Source of the DNA: an uncultured SAR86 cluster bacterium
Lineage (GTDB): Bacteria > Pseudomonadota > Gammaproteobacteria > Magnimaribacterales > D2472
NCBI GenBank assembly: GCA_902556355.1
Contig: CACDVW010000005.1
Coordinates: 1 to 54,384, forward strand
Direction: 5' to 3'
Length of the DNA: 54,384 nt
The translations under genes and the position numbers were made by a program. The stretch's first letter is position 1; the number at the start of each line of letters is the position of its first letter. The notes under the pieces were generated by a model. That model did no database searches, was not told the origin of the DNA, and worked only from the letters and a program-made list of their open reading frames with translations. This document shows, one piece after another, positions 17,040-24,137 of the stretch.

Positions 17040-17837
17040 ATGGAAATCAATAATTTATTCAGTGTAAAAAATAAAGTAGCTGTAGTTACCGGAGGATCCA
17101 GAGGTATAGGAGAAATGATTACAGCTGGGTTTCTTGCAAATGGAGCAAGGGTTTATATTACAGCAAGAAAAGCACCCGCTTTAATTGAAAAAGCTAAAGA
17201 GCTCTCAGAACTTTATGGTGGAGAATGTATTCCATTTCCATGCGATCTAAGCACTTCAGATGGCATTGATTCATTTACAAATATGATTGCAGATAAAGAA
17301 GATGGTATTGATTATCTTATAAATAACGCAGGCGCAGCATGGGGAGAGCCATTTGAAAGTTTTTCAGAAGCTGGATGGGACAAAGTTATGGACCTAAATG
17401 TAAAAAGCCTTTTTTTCTTAACACAGAAAATGAAACCATTGCTTGCAAAAAAAGCTACACTTGAAGATCCATCTAGAGTAATAAATATAGGATCGATTGA
17501 TGGGTTAAATGTTCCTGGATTCCCAACTTTTTCATACAGCACATCAAAAGCTGCAGTTCATCATTTAACAAGGCACCTTGCTGCTCAACTTGTTTCAGAA
17601 AATATTGTTGTAAATGCAATAGCGCCAGGCCCATACCCTAGTGCTATGCTGGGTTCAGCAGTTAACTCTGATTATTCTGAAATAGAGAAACATAATCCAA
17701 GAAAAAGAACTGGAAGCCCTGAAGATATTGCAGGGTTAACTATATTCTTATGCTCAAGAGCAGGTGCATATGTTGTGGGCGAGACTATTGCTTCAGATGG
17801 AGGTCTTGTAAAGACAGCAGGTCACGTATTAGGGTAA
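17040..17837 (+). CDS. SDR-family oxidoreductase
   Basis: Short-chain dehydrogenase/reductase, 265 residues. It has the NAD(P) motif TGGSRGIG (17-24), NNAGAAWGEPF, the catalytic serine in INIGSIDG and the Y-x3-K pair in FSYSTSKAA (about 165-169). It ends with the usual VVGETIASDGG stretch. It resembles RhlG-like 3-oxoacyl reductases; the true substrate is unknown. An AGGA lies before the ATG. It is convergent with the LysR gene, 5 bases between stops, and near an acyl-CoA dehydrogenase, suggesting a role in acyl-chain metabolism. Confidence 0.88.
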   Translation: MEINNLFSVKNKVAVVTGGSRGIGEMITAGFLANGARVYITARKAPALIEKAKELSELYGGECIPFPCDLSTSDGIDSFTNMIADKEDGIDYLINNAGAAWGEPFESFSEAGWDKVMDLNVKSLFFLTQKMKPLLAKKATLEDPSRVINIGSIDGLNVPGFPTFSYSTSKAAVHHLTRHLAAQLVSENIVVNAIAPGPYPSAMLGSAVNSDYSEIEKHNPRKRTGSPEDIAGLTIFLCSRAGAYVVGETIASDGGLVKTAGHVLG

Positions 17838-17842
17838 AGAAA

Positions 17843-18745
17843 TTATTTTTTAGCCTCAATGAACGCATTAATAATTAGTTCTTTCATCCAAATATGACCG
17901 CCATCACCTTCATCACTTTTATGCCATATTAAGAAATATTCCATTGATGGTATTTCAGCAGGTATTTCTAGAAACGGAAGGTTATGTGCTTTTGCAAAAC
18001 TTCTTGTTGCAAAAAGTAACATGTCAGTTGATTTAATAATAGTTGGAGCAATAAGAAAATGTTGACATCTGAGGGCAACATTTCTTCTGTATCCAATTTT
18101 ATCTAGCTCAACATCAATAAGATGTAACCCTCTTTTTCTGCTTGAAACATGAAGGTGGTCTTGAGCAAGTATGTCATCAATACCTGGATTTTCTATTTCT
18201 GAAATAGGATGTCCTTCTCTATGAATAGCAACAAAATCGTCCTCAAAAACTTTAAAAGAATTTATTTCATCTGAAGCTGGAATTACAGGATCAACAACAA
18301 AATCTAAATTATTTGTTGCCAAAGCATGAACTTGATCACTTCTTTTATATGCATAACTACCAACAGATATATTTTTAGCATTTTTATCTATTTCTTTCAT
18401 GATGTATGGCAGCACTCTTCCTTCTGAGATATCACCTAGTGATAACTTAAAAGTCCTTGTAGTGGTTTTTTCATCAAATGTGTCTGGCTCATTTACACTA
18501 TGTTGCATTAGCGTTAAAGCATTTTGAATATCTTTAATAATATTTTCAGTTTTTTGTGTTGGAACCATTCCTGATCCAGTTCTTACAAAAAGATCGTCAT
18601 TAAATCTTTCACGCAAACGAGATAGAGCATTACTTACTGCTGGTTGAGTAATTCCTACAACTTCTGCAGCCTTAGTTAAACTGCCTTCGGTGTATATGGC
18701 ATTTAGAATTACAAAAAGGTTTAAATCAAAAGAGCTTATCTTCAT
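17843..18745 (-). CDS. LysR-family transcriptional regulator
   Basis: A 300-residue regulator with an N-terminal winged helix-turn-helix (about 5-65; DLNLFVILNAIYTEGSLTKA, then VVGITQPAVSNALSRLRERF) and a periplasmic-binding-protein-like effector domain. The N-terminus fits the NodD/NahR/LinR branch. ATG 18745 (MKISSFDLNL) is preferred; an upstream TTG at 18781 would add 12 residues not seen in the family. It is divergent from the acyl-CoA dehydrogenase at 18890, with inverted repeats between them, so it probably controls that gene and itself. Confidence 0.88.
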   Translation of the reverse strand: MKISSFDLNLFVILNAIYTEGSLTKAAEVVGITQPAVSNALSRLRERFNDDLFVRTGSGMVPTQKTENIIKDIQNALTLMQHSVNEPDTFDEKTTTRTFKLSLGDISEGRVLPYIMKEIDKNAKNISVGSYAYKRSDQVHALATNNLDFVVDPVIPASDEINSFKVFEDDFVAIHREGHPISEIENPGIDDILAQDHLHVSSRKRGLHLIDVELDKIGYRRNVALRCQHFLIAPTIIKSTDMLLFATRSFAKAHNLPFLEIPAEIPSMEYFLIWHKSDEGDGGHIWMKELIINAFIEAKK

Positions 18746-18791
18746 AGTATTATTTTGGACAATTGTTATGCGTAAGTGCAACTAGCTTTGA

Positions 18792-18832
18792 TTTGTACAT
18801 AAAGCTATTATAGAGATACAAAGAATTTGTAT
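18792..18832. promoter_or_regulatory. putative LysR operator with repeated TTTGTA half-sites
   Basis: ATACAAA (18816-18822) and TTTGTAT (18826-18832) form a perfect inverted repeat with a 3-base spacer. A further TTTGTAC lies at 18792-18798. The cluster sits between the divergent LysR gene and the acyl-CoA dehydrogenase, where LysR proteins normally bind paired sites. The outer bases are ATAC-N9-GTAT, close to the ATC-N9-GAT of NodD-type sites. Confidence 0.5.
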
Positions 18833-18889
18833 TATTCATCACACTTATAATGTTACCAAATATTAGTGTATATAGGGAGTTAAATTTAA

Positions 18890-20110
18890 ATGTTACCTGA
18901 ACTTAGACCAGAGGCTCAAGATCTTATTGCAAGAGTTAAAGATTTTATTGAACAAGACTGTATTCCATCAGAACATACTTTTCATGACCAAATAGAAGAA
19001 GGTGAAAATAGATGGAACTCATATCCAAAAGTTATTAACGAATTAAAGGATAAAGCTAAATCTAAGGGGTTATGGAATCTTTTTTTACCAGAAAGTGAAT
19101 TTGGTGCTGGTTTAACAAATTATGAGTATGCACATTTAGCTGAAGTTATGGGAACATGCCACATTGCATCAGAAGCAATGAACTGTGCTGCACCAGATAC
19201 AGGAAACATGGAAGTAATCGCACGATACGGTAATGAAACACACCAAAAAGAGTGGTTGCAACCATTGCTTGATGGTGAAATTAGATCTGCATTTGCAATG
19301 ACTGAGCCAGGGGTTGGGTCATCTGATGCAACGAATATGCAGGCTACTGCTGTTTTAGATGGAGATGAGTATGTAATTAATGGTGAAAAATGGTGGACTT
19401 CAGGAGCTGGTGATCCTAGATGTAAGATTCTTATTTTTATGGCCGTTACAAATCCTGATGCTGCAAAACATCAAAGACATTCCATGATGCTGGTACCTAT
19501 GGAATCAGAAGGTATTGAAATTCAAAAAATGATGCATGTATTTGGGTATGATGATGCACCTCATGGACATGCTCATATTAAATTTAATAATGTAAGAATT
19601 CCAAAAGATAATCTTTTGTTAGGAGAAGGCAGAGGCTTTGAAATAGCTCAAGGACGCCTTGGCCCTGGAAGAATCCATCATTGCATGAGAACCATAGGTG
19701 TTGGTGAAAAAGCTATTGAGCTTATGTGTAAGAGAGGTATAGATCCTACTAAAATGCCTTTTGGTAAAAATATTGCTAATCTTGGAGCAAATTTTGACTA
19801 TATTGCAGAATCAAGAATAGAGCTCAATGCAGCAAGACTCTTAACGCTTGATGCAGCTCATAAAATGGATACTGTTGGAAATAAAATAGCTGCAAGTGAA
19901 ATTGCTCAAATAAAGGTTTTTGCTCCTAATGTAGTCTTAAAAATTATTGATAGAGCCATTCAAATGCATGGAGGAGAGGGTGTATCTCAATTAACTCCAT
20001 TAGCTTCAATGTATGCGCATATAAGAACTTTAAGACTTGCAGATGGCCCAGATGAAGTTCACAGAAGAGCTGTTGCAAGACTAGAACTTGGTAAATACAT
20101 AGTTAGATAA
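18890..20110 (+). CDS. acyl-CoA dehydrogenase
   Basis: A 406-residue FAD-dependent acyl-CoA dehydrogenase of the ACAD10/11-like group. It has [15 protein letters not shown] and [13 protein letters not shown] at the flavin site. The C-terminal stretch is [20 protein letters not shown], then [21 protein letters not shown], the usual end of this clade. The substrate is unknown. It is transcribed away from a LysR gene across a repeat-containing intergenic region. The exonuclease I gene begins on the very next base after its stop. Confidence 0.9.
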   Translation: MLPELRPEAQDLIARVKDFIEQDCIPSEHTFHDQIEEGENRWNSYPKVINELKDKAKSKGLWNLFLPESEFGAGLTNYEYAHLAEVMGTCHIASEAMNCAAPDTGNMEVIARYGNETHQKEWLQPLLDGEIRSAFAMTEPGVGSSDATNMQATAVLDGDEYVINGEKWWTSGAGDPRCKILIFMAVTNPDAAKHQRHSMMLVPMESEGIEIQKMMHVFGYDDAPHGHAHIKFNNVRIPKDNLLLGEGRGFEIAQGRLGPGRIHHCMRTIGVGEKAIELMCKRGIDPTKMPFGKNIANLGANFDYIAESRIELNAARLLTLDAAHKMDTVGNKIAASEIAQIKVFAPNVVLKIIDRAIQMHGGEGVSQLTPLASMYAHIRTLRLADGPDEVHRRAVARLELGKYIVR

Positions 20111-21514
20111 TTGTCATTCAGTAATTTAATTTTTTACGATACTGAGACGACTGGAATTCAAAAAGATTTCAGTCAAATATTGCAATGTGGTTCAGTTTTA
20201 ACAGATAGAAATCTAAAAACTATTGATGAACAAAATATAGGCTGTGCTCCACTTCCATGGGTAATCCCGCAACCCATGGCCATGCTTACAAATAAAAAAG
20301 TAGATCTTTTTAATTCAAATATTTCACATTATCAAATGATGAAAGATATACAAAGGCAGTGGAAACAATGGTCTGCCCAAAATCCCTCAGTTTTTATTAC
20401 TTACAATGGTCATGCATTTGATGAAGAATTAATTAGAAGACAATTTTTTTGGAATCTTTTAGAGCCATACACTACTAATACAAATGGAAATGGACGACTT
20501 GATTTGATGCTCATGATGCATAATATCGCTGCATTTTTTTCTGAAGAAATTTCAATTCCTCTTTTTGAAGGTGGACCTGGAATCAGTTATAAATTAGAAC
20601 ATTTAGCTAAAGAACATGGAATTGATGCAGGTGATGCTCATGATGCTATTGCTGATTGTAACTTGATGATTGAACTATGCCTAATCATTCAGCAAAAACT
20701 GCCTGAACTATTCCAATCTTTTATAGATACAGCCACAAAGCATGGCATAAAAGATCTCTTATATGCTGATGAATTCTTAGCTCTTGGCGAAATTCATAGA
20801 AGACATACTTTTAGGTATCCGGTTGTCCTTTGTGGAAGTGATGCAAGCAGGCCGAATGAAATAGTTTTCTTTGATTTAAGCTATGATCCTGATGATATAT
20901 TAGACTTAGACTATGCTGAAATAAATAAATTAGTTCAGTCGAAAGGAAGAGACGGACCATTAAAAAAATATAAAATTAATAAAACAATTCCAGTTTGCTC
21001 TAACAAGTTATTAAAAAATTCAGATGCTTTTGATATTGAATTTTCTGAGCTGCAAAGACGTGCTGATATTATTAAAGCAGATAAAGATTTTCAACAAAAA
21101 GTTTCCCAAGCAATGGAAGATAGGTTAATGGACTTTCCAGAGTCTGAATATATTGAGGGAACTATATATTCTGGTGGATTCCCTTCATATAAAGATAAAG
21201 ACCTAATGCAAGAATTTCACCTTAGTTCAGATCCAGCTCACTTAATAAAAATTTCAAGAAATTTTGAAGACGAGAGGCTTAGACTATTTGCTGAAAGAAT
21301 AATATGCAATCAATTCTCAACAGATATACCTGATGATATCCAAAAAAGATATCAAGACCTTATTTTACAGAGAAATACTGATGAGGGCCCTTGGGGCTCC
21401 GTAGAAAAAACATTGATTCAGATTGAAAAATTATTAGATGAAAGATCTGAAAAAGAAGATCAAAATATATTGCTAGCCACGAAGGAAAAAGTTGAATCAA
21501 TGAAGGTTTCTTAA
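20111..21514 (+). CDS. sbcB: exonuclease I (3'-5' ssDNA exonuclease), TTG start
   Basis: DnaQ-superfamily exonuclease that degrades single-stranded DNA 3' to 5' in recombination and mismatch repair. The 467-residue length is close to E. coli ExoI (475). The acidic residues appear in FYDTETTG (D10, E12), NGHAFDEELIRRQFFW and HDAIADC; the C-terminal SH3-like and helical domains follow. The start is TTG 20111, directly after the upstream stop. The next ATGs would remove D10 and E12, so TTG is needed. It is coupled to the dehydrogenase although functionally unrelated. Confidence 0.9.
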   Translation: MSFSNLIFYDTETTGIQKDFSQILQCGSVLTDRNLKTIDEQNIGCAPLPWVIPQPMAMLTNKKVDLFNSNISHYQMMKDIQRQWKQWSAQNPSVFITYNGHAFDEELIRRQFFWNLLEPYTTNTNGNGRLDLMLMMHNIAAFFSEEISIPLFEGGPGISYKLEHLAKEHGIDAGDAHDAIADCNLMIELCLIIQQKLPELFQSFIDTATKHGIKDLLYADEFLALGEIHRRHTFRYPVVLCGSDASRPNEIVFFDLSYDPDDILDLDYAEINKLVQSKGRDGPLKKYKINKTIPVCSNKLLKNSDAFDIEFSELQRRADIIKADKDFQQKVSQAMEDRLMDFPESEYIEGTIYSGGFPSYKDKDLMQEFHLSSDPAHLIKISRNFEDERLRLFAERIICNQFSTDIPDDIQKRYQDLILQRNTDEGPWGSVEKTLIQIEKLLDERSEKEDQNILLATKEKVESMKVS

Positions 21515-21519
21515 AAATT

Positions 21520-21545
21520 AAATGGAGGACCGAAGTCCTCCATTT
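21520..21545. terminator. strong hairpin, probable terminator (best on minus strand)
   Basis: Perfect 11-bp stem AAATGGAGGAC (21520-21530) / GTCCTCCATTT (21535-21545) around CGAA. Read on the minus strand the loop is TTCG closed by C-G, the extra-stable UUCG tetraloop, and the hairpin is followed by AATTTTTAAG. So it best suits transcripts coming leftward from the pseudoazurin operon, crossing tRNA-Val in antisense. On the plus strand, after sbcB, there is no T run. Confidence 0.6.
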
Positions 21546-21547
21546 GA

Positions 21548-21588
21548 GATATCAGCAATTCTAATAGGGGGAGAGGAGTGCTGACATC
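21548..21588. other. unexplained hairpin with purine-rich loop
   Basis: GATATCAGCA (21548-21557) and TGCTGACATC (21579-21588) pair at 9 of 10 positions. They enclose a 21-base loop containing GGGGGAGAGGAG (21567-21578). GAGGA in the loop is complementary to TCCTC in the neighbouring hairpin, so the two could interact. I do not recognise an RNA family. Confidence 0.4.
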
Positions 21589-21689
21589 ACGTATTTTATA
21601 TATTTATAATTAATTATCAATAATATTTATATTAGTTTTTTAGCTTATCGTATCTTGGTTATATGTATATGTTTGATACATATTTATGA

Positions 21690-21720
21690 TTGTTACCAAT
21701 GTATAAAATTTCTGTATAAT
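21690..21720 (+). promoter_or_regulatory. promoter of tRNA-Val(GAC)
   Basis: A consensus TATAAT at 21715-21720 lies 12 bases before the tRNA. A weak -35 (TTGTTA, 21690-21695, or GTTACC at 21692) precedes it. The surrounding 21590-21730 stretch is very AT-rich and holds no gene. Confidence 0.5.
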
Positions 21721-21732
21721 GTTTTCTTTTTT

Positions 21733-21811
21733 AGACCCGTAGCTCAGTTTTGGTTAGAGCGCCGCATTGACATTGCGGAGGTCGATGGTTCGAGTCCATT
21801 CGGGTCTACCA
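21733..21811 (+). tRNA. tRNA-Val (anticodon GAC)
   Basis: A 79-base tRNA with acceptor AGACCCG/CGGGTCT, anticodon stem CCGCA/TGCGG around TTGACAT, T arm GATGGTTCGAGTCCATT and encoded CCA. The D loop is slightly long (TTTTGGTTA). It is read in antisense by any transcript running past the pseudoazurin stop, 4 bases away. Confidence 0.94.
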
Positions 21812-21815
21812 GTAT

Positions 21816-22259
21816 TTATAATTGAGATAAATAGCTATCAAACCTATCTTTATTCATTACAAAGGTTGCCTTGATTTTTTGCGCAGTCGCTTTAACTGAC
21901 TCAAGATTGCTTTTATTTTTACCAACTTCAATAACACCTACCATTGCCATCATTGCATGCGGAGTACATTGATAACCATATAGACCCTCAACATCAAAAG
22001 TTACAGTGATATCTTGACTAAGGTTGCCGTTCCAAGTGGAGGCACCTGGAGGAATCATTCCTTCAATAGATGCAGAGTTATGCGCTGCATCAGTTGCAAC
22101 AAATGTAACAGAGTCTCCTTTGTTTATTTTAAGAACAGAGGGTTCAAATACCATATAACCCTCAGATCCTTGATTTAACATCTTAACCTCATAATTTTCG
22201 GCATAGGTAAATAAGTTAAATGAAAGTATGAGTGGTATTAAGAAATTTTTTATATTCAT
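21816..22259 (-). CDS. pseudoazurin-like blue copper protein
   Basis: Periplasmic type 1 copper electron carrier. The 147-residue protein has a signal peptide (1-20, ending TYA) and a cupredoxin fold with ligands H60 (DAAHNS), C98, H101 and M106 (YQCTPHAMMAM), the spacing of pseudoazurins. About 30 extra residues follow the domain. Its ATG overlaps the TGA of a tiny membrane gene (ATGA, 22256-22259), so it is the last gene of a three-gene minus-strand operon. It may shuttle electrons to a terminal reductase or oxidase. Confidence 0.86.
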   Translation of the reverse strand: MNIKNFLIPLILSFNLFTYAENYEVKMLNQGSEGYMVFEPSVLKINKGDSVTFVATDAAHNSASIEGMIPPGASTWNGNLSQDITVTFDVEGLYGYQCTPHAMMAMVGVIEVGKNKSNLESVKATAQKIKATFVMNKDRFDSYLSQL

Positions 22260-22411
22260 ATTATTGTTCCAGTAATAATGATTAAAGTTGTAACGATTGA
22301 TAAAAAGATAAAACCTAAAATTATAGAAAGTAATAAAATTTTTAATGGAGATGGTAAGAATGTTGGCTCACTAGAGCCGACACCAATTAATAGTTTTATT
22401 ACTTTATTCAA
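22256..22411 (-). CDS. 51-residue membrane protein, TTG start
   Basis: A small open frame between the pseudoazurin gene and the 60-residue gene. Starting at TTG 22411-22409 it reads MNKVIKLLIGVGSSEPTFLP and continues into one long membrane helix (ILLLSIILGFIFLSIVTTLI) ending GTII. Its start overlaps the upstream stop by 8 bases and its TGA overlaps the pseudoazurin ATG, so both junctions support translation. No family is recognised. A role beside a copper electron carrier, for example as a small oxidase-like subunit, is only a guess. Confidence 0.55.
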   Translation of the reverse strand: MNKVIKLLIGVGSSEPTFLPSPLKILLLSIILGFIFLSIVTTLIIITGTII

Positions 22412-22586
22412 AAAATATGCGAGTAACACTCATTGATACAAGCATGAAAGCTAGTACTACAATCTGTATTATGGCTGGTATAACAACAAACAATACCAAG
22501 GGGTCAAACTTCATGCTAAGAAAGTAGTCGTTTTGACTCCATTCTATTGCTTCTTCAGGTGTTGCATTTCTTACTTGTGTATTCAA
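22404..22586 (-). CDS. 60-residue single-helix membrane protein
   Basis: First gene of the pseudoazurin operon. It has a polar acidic N-terminus (MNTQVRNATPEEAIEWSQND) and then one membrane helix (about 27-55, FDPLVLFVVIPAIIQIVVLA and onward) with few charges after it. No family is recognised. The tight overlap with the TTG-started gene downstream suggests the three genes act together. The upstream 22587-22727 region is AT-rich and holds the divergent start of the serine hydrolase. Confidence 0.6.
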   Translation of the reverse strand: MNTQVRNATPEEAIEWSQNDYFLSMKFDPLVLFVVIPAIIQIVVLAFMLVSMSVTRIFFE

Positions 22587-22727
22587 TTTATACTCCTAGG
22601 TACTGTTAAATCAACATCATTATATATATTTATAATATGATATCAATAAAAATGATAAGATATTTTAGAAAATTATATTGAATATCCTAAAGATGCATAT
22701 ATCATCATATTTAACGGGGAATTTCTT

Positions 22728-23957
22728 ATGCAAAACAAAACTTTTAGTATCTTTTATCTACCAATATTCTTATTTTTTTCTATTTTTATACATTCAGCTG
22801 ATAAGTATTATCCTGGATCTTCGTGGGAGATTGTTTCTGCTGAAAGTCAGGGCATTGAAACAAAAAATGTGGAAACTTTAATTGATATAGCATTTACTGA
22901 TAACTCAACCCTTGGTGTTGTAGTTATCAAGAATGGAAAGATTATTGGAGAAAAATATGCTCCTGGCTATGACTCAGATTCACACGGAACATCGTGGTCT
23001 ATGGCAAAAAGTTATTATGCTGCACTAATTGGTATCTCAATTGATAGGGGTGAAATAGGTACTTTAGATGATAAGGTTTTAAATTATCTTGAGTATTTCA
23101 ATGATGAGAGATCAGAAATCACCATAAGAGATTTATTAGACATGTCTAGCGGTCTAGATTTCCCAAGTCATGAACATGAAAAAATGTTTTTTCAAGATGA
23201 TCATCTTGCTTATGCAAAAACAGTAGGTGTTGAAAAAGAAGCAGGAATAAAGTTTGAATATAATAATGTTAATTCAATGCTTTTAGGTGATATTTTATAT
23301 CAAGCAACTGGAAAGAAAGCTGATATTCTTTTTGAAGAAAGAATCTTAGAACCGCTTGAAATAACAGACTATAAATTATGGAAAGATGAAAAGGGTAATG
23401 TGATGACATATTGCTGCGTAGATATGTCAGCACGAGATTATTCTAAATTTGGGTTACTGTTTGCTAGAAACGGAATCTGGAATGATGAGCAAATCATTTC
23501 AAAAAACTTTGTTGATGAAACATTTCAGGTTGTCTGGGATACAACAACAGAGAGATTTACTAGATTTAACAGAGGATACTCCTTGCATTGGTGGGTATCG
23601 GCCTATGAGGATGACTTTAAAATTTTTAATACTAGTGGCAAGTTTGGTCAATATACATTTGTTGATAGAGAAAATGACATTATTGTCACAAGAATCACAA
23701 AATATAATCAACAAGACTCAGGCGATGTCCAGAAGTGGGGGCCCATGAGTTACTTAAAATGGGCTGGAGTTGATAATGCAATTAAGGTTGGAAGAAGGTT
23801 AATTGAAAATGGCGTCATTGAGTCTGGGACCAATGTTATTACACCATTTACAGACAAAGAGGGTGAATCAAAAGAGTTTTATCCAAGGTATGGGGACTTC
23901 ATTGCAGCAATACAAAATTTAAGTTGTAATTGTTATCTTGAGGATATTTCTAATTAA
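22728..23957 (+). CDS. serine hydrolase, class C beta-lactamase-like
   Basis: A 409-residue exported member of the beta-lactamase/DD-peptidase fold. After a signal peptide (about 1-23, ending HSA) comes the nucleophile motif S91-M-A-K94 and a YNN triad near 177 that replaces the Tyr-x-Asn of class C enzymes. The third motif is not an obvious KTG (TSGKFGQ near 306-312). The family includes esterases, D-aminopeptidases and peptidoglycan enzymes, so the substrate is open. Its stop overlaps the convergent small gene at 23954 by 4 bases. Confidence 0.83.
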   Translation: MQNKTFSIFYLPIFLFFSIFIHSADKYYPGSSWEIVSAESQGIETKNVETLIDIAFTDNSTLGVVVIKNGKIIGEKYAPGYDSDSHGTSWSMAKSYYAALIGISIDRGEIGTLDDKVLNYLEYFNDERSEITIRDLLDMSSGLDFPSHEHEKMFFQDDHLAYAKTVGVEKEAGIKFEYNNVNSMLLGDILYQATGKKADILFEERILEPLEITDYKLWKDEKGNVMTYCCVDMSARDYSKFGLLFARNGIWNDEQIISKNFVDETFQVVWDTTTERFTRFNRGYSLHWWVSAYEDDFKIFNTSGKFGQYTFVDRENDIIVTRITKYNQQDSGDVQKWGPMSYLKWAGVDNAIKVGRRLIENGVIESGTNVITPFTDKEGESKEFYPRYGDFIAAIQNLSCNCYLEDISN

Positions 23958-24133
23958 GATTTATTAATTTTCTTTAGATAGGTTTCTTTATCTCTTGCCC
24001 ATTCTTCAAAGTAATAGCCGTCATTACCTTGTTTACTATGATACTTCACAAAGAATCTTCCGTCTTCATCTTCAAAACCTGATTCATATGGCATGCCTGT
24101 CAATTTATTAGGTCTTTTAAAGTGATCTTCCAT
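23954..24133 (-). CDS. small basic/aromatic protein of unknown function
   Basis: About 59 residues from ATG 24133 (65 from a TTG at 24151 that would overlap the permease end by 14 bases). It is soluble, rich in Tyr, Phe and charged residues (GRFFVKYHSKQGNDGYYFEE). It follows the SLC13-type permease gene on the same strand with no space, so it may be a small accessory of it or an independent protein. No family is recognised. Confidence 0.5.
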   Translation of the reverse strand: MEDHFKRPNKLTGMPYESGFEDEDGRFFVKYHSKQGNDGYYFEEWARDKETYLKKINKS

Positions 24134-24137
24134 AAAG

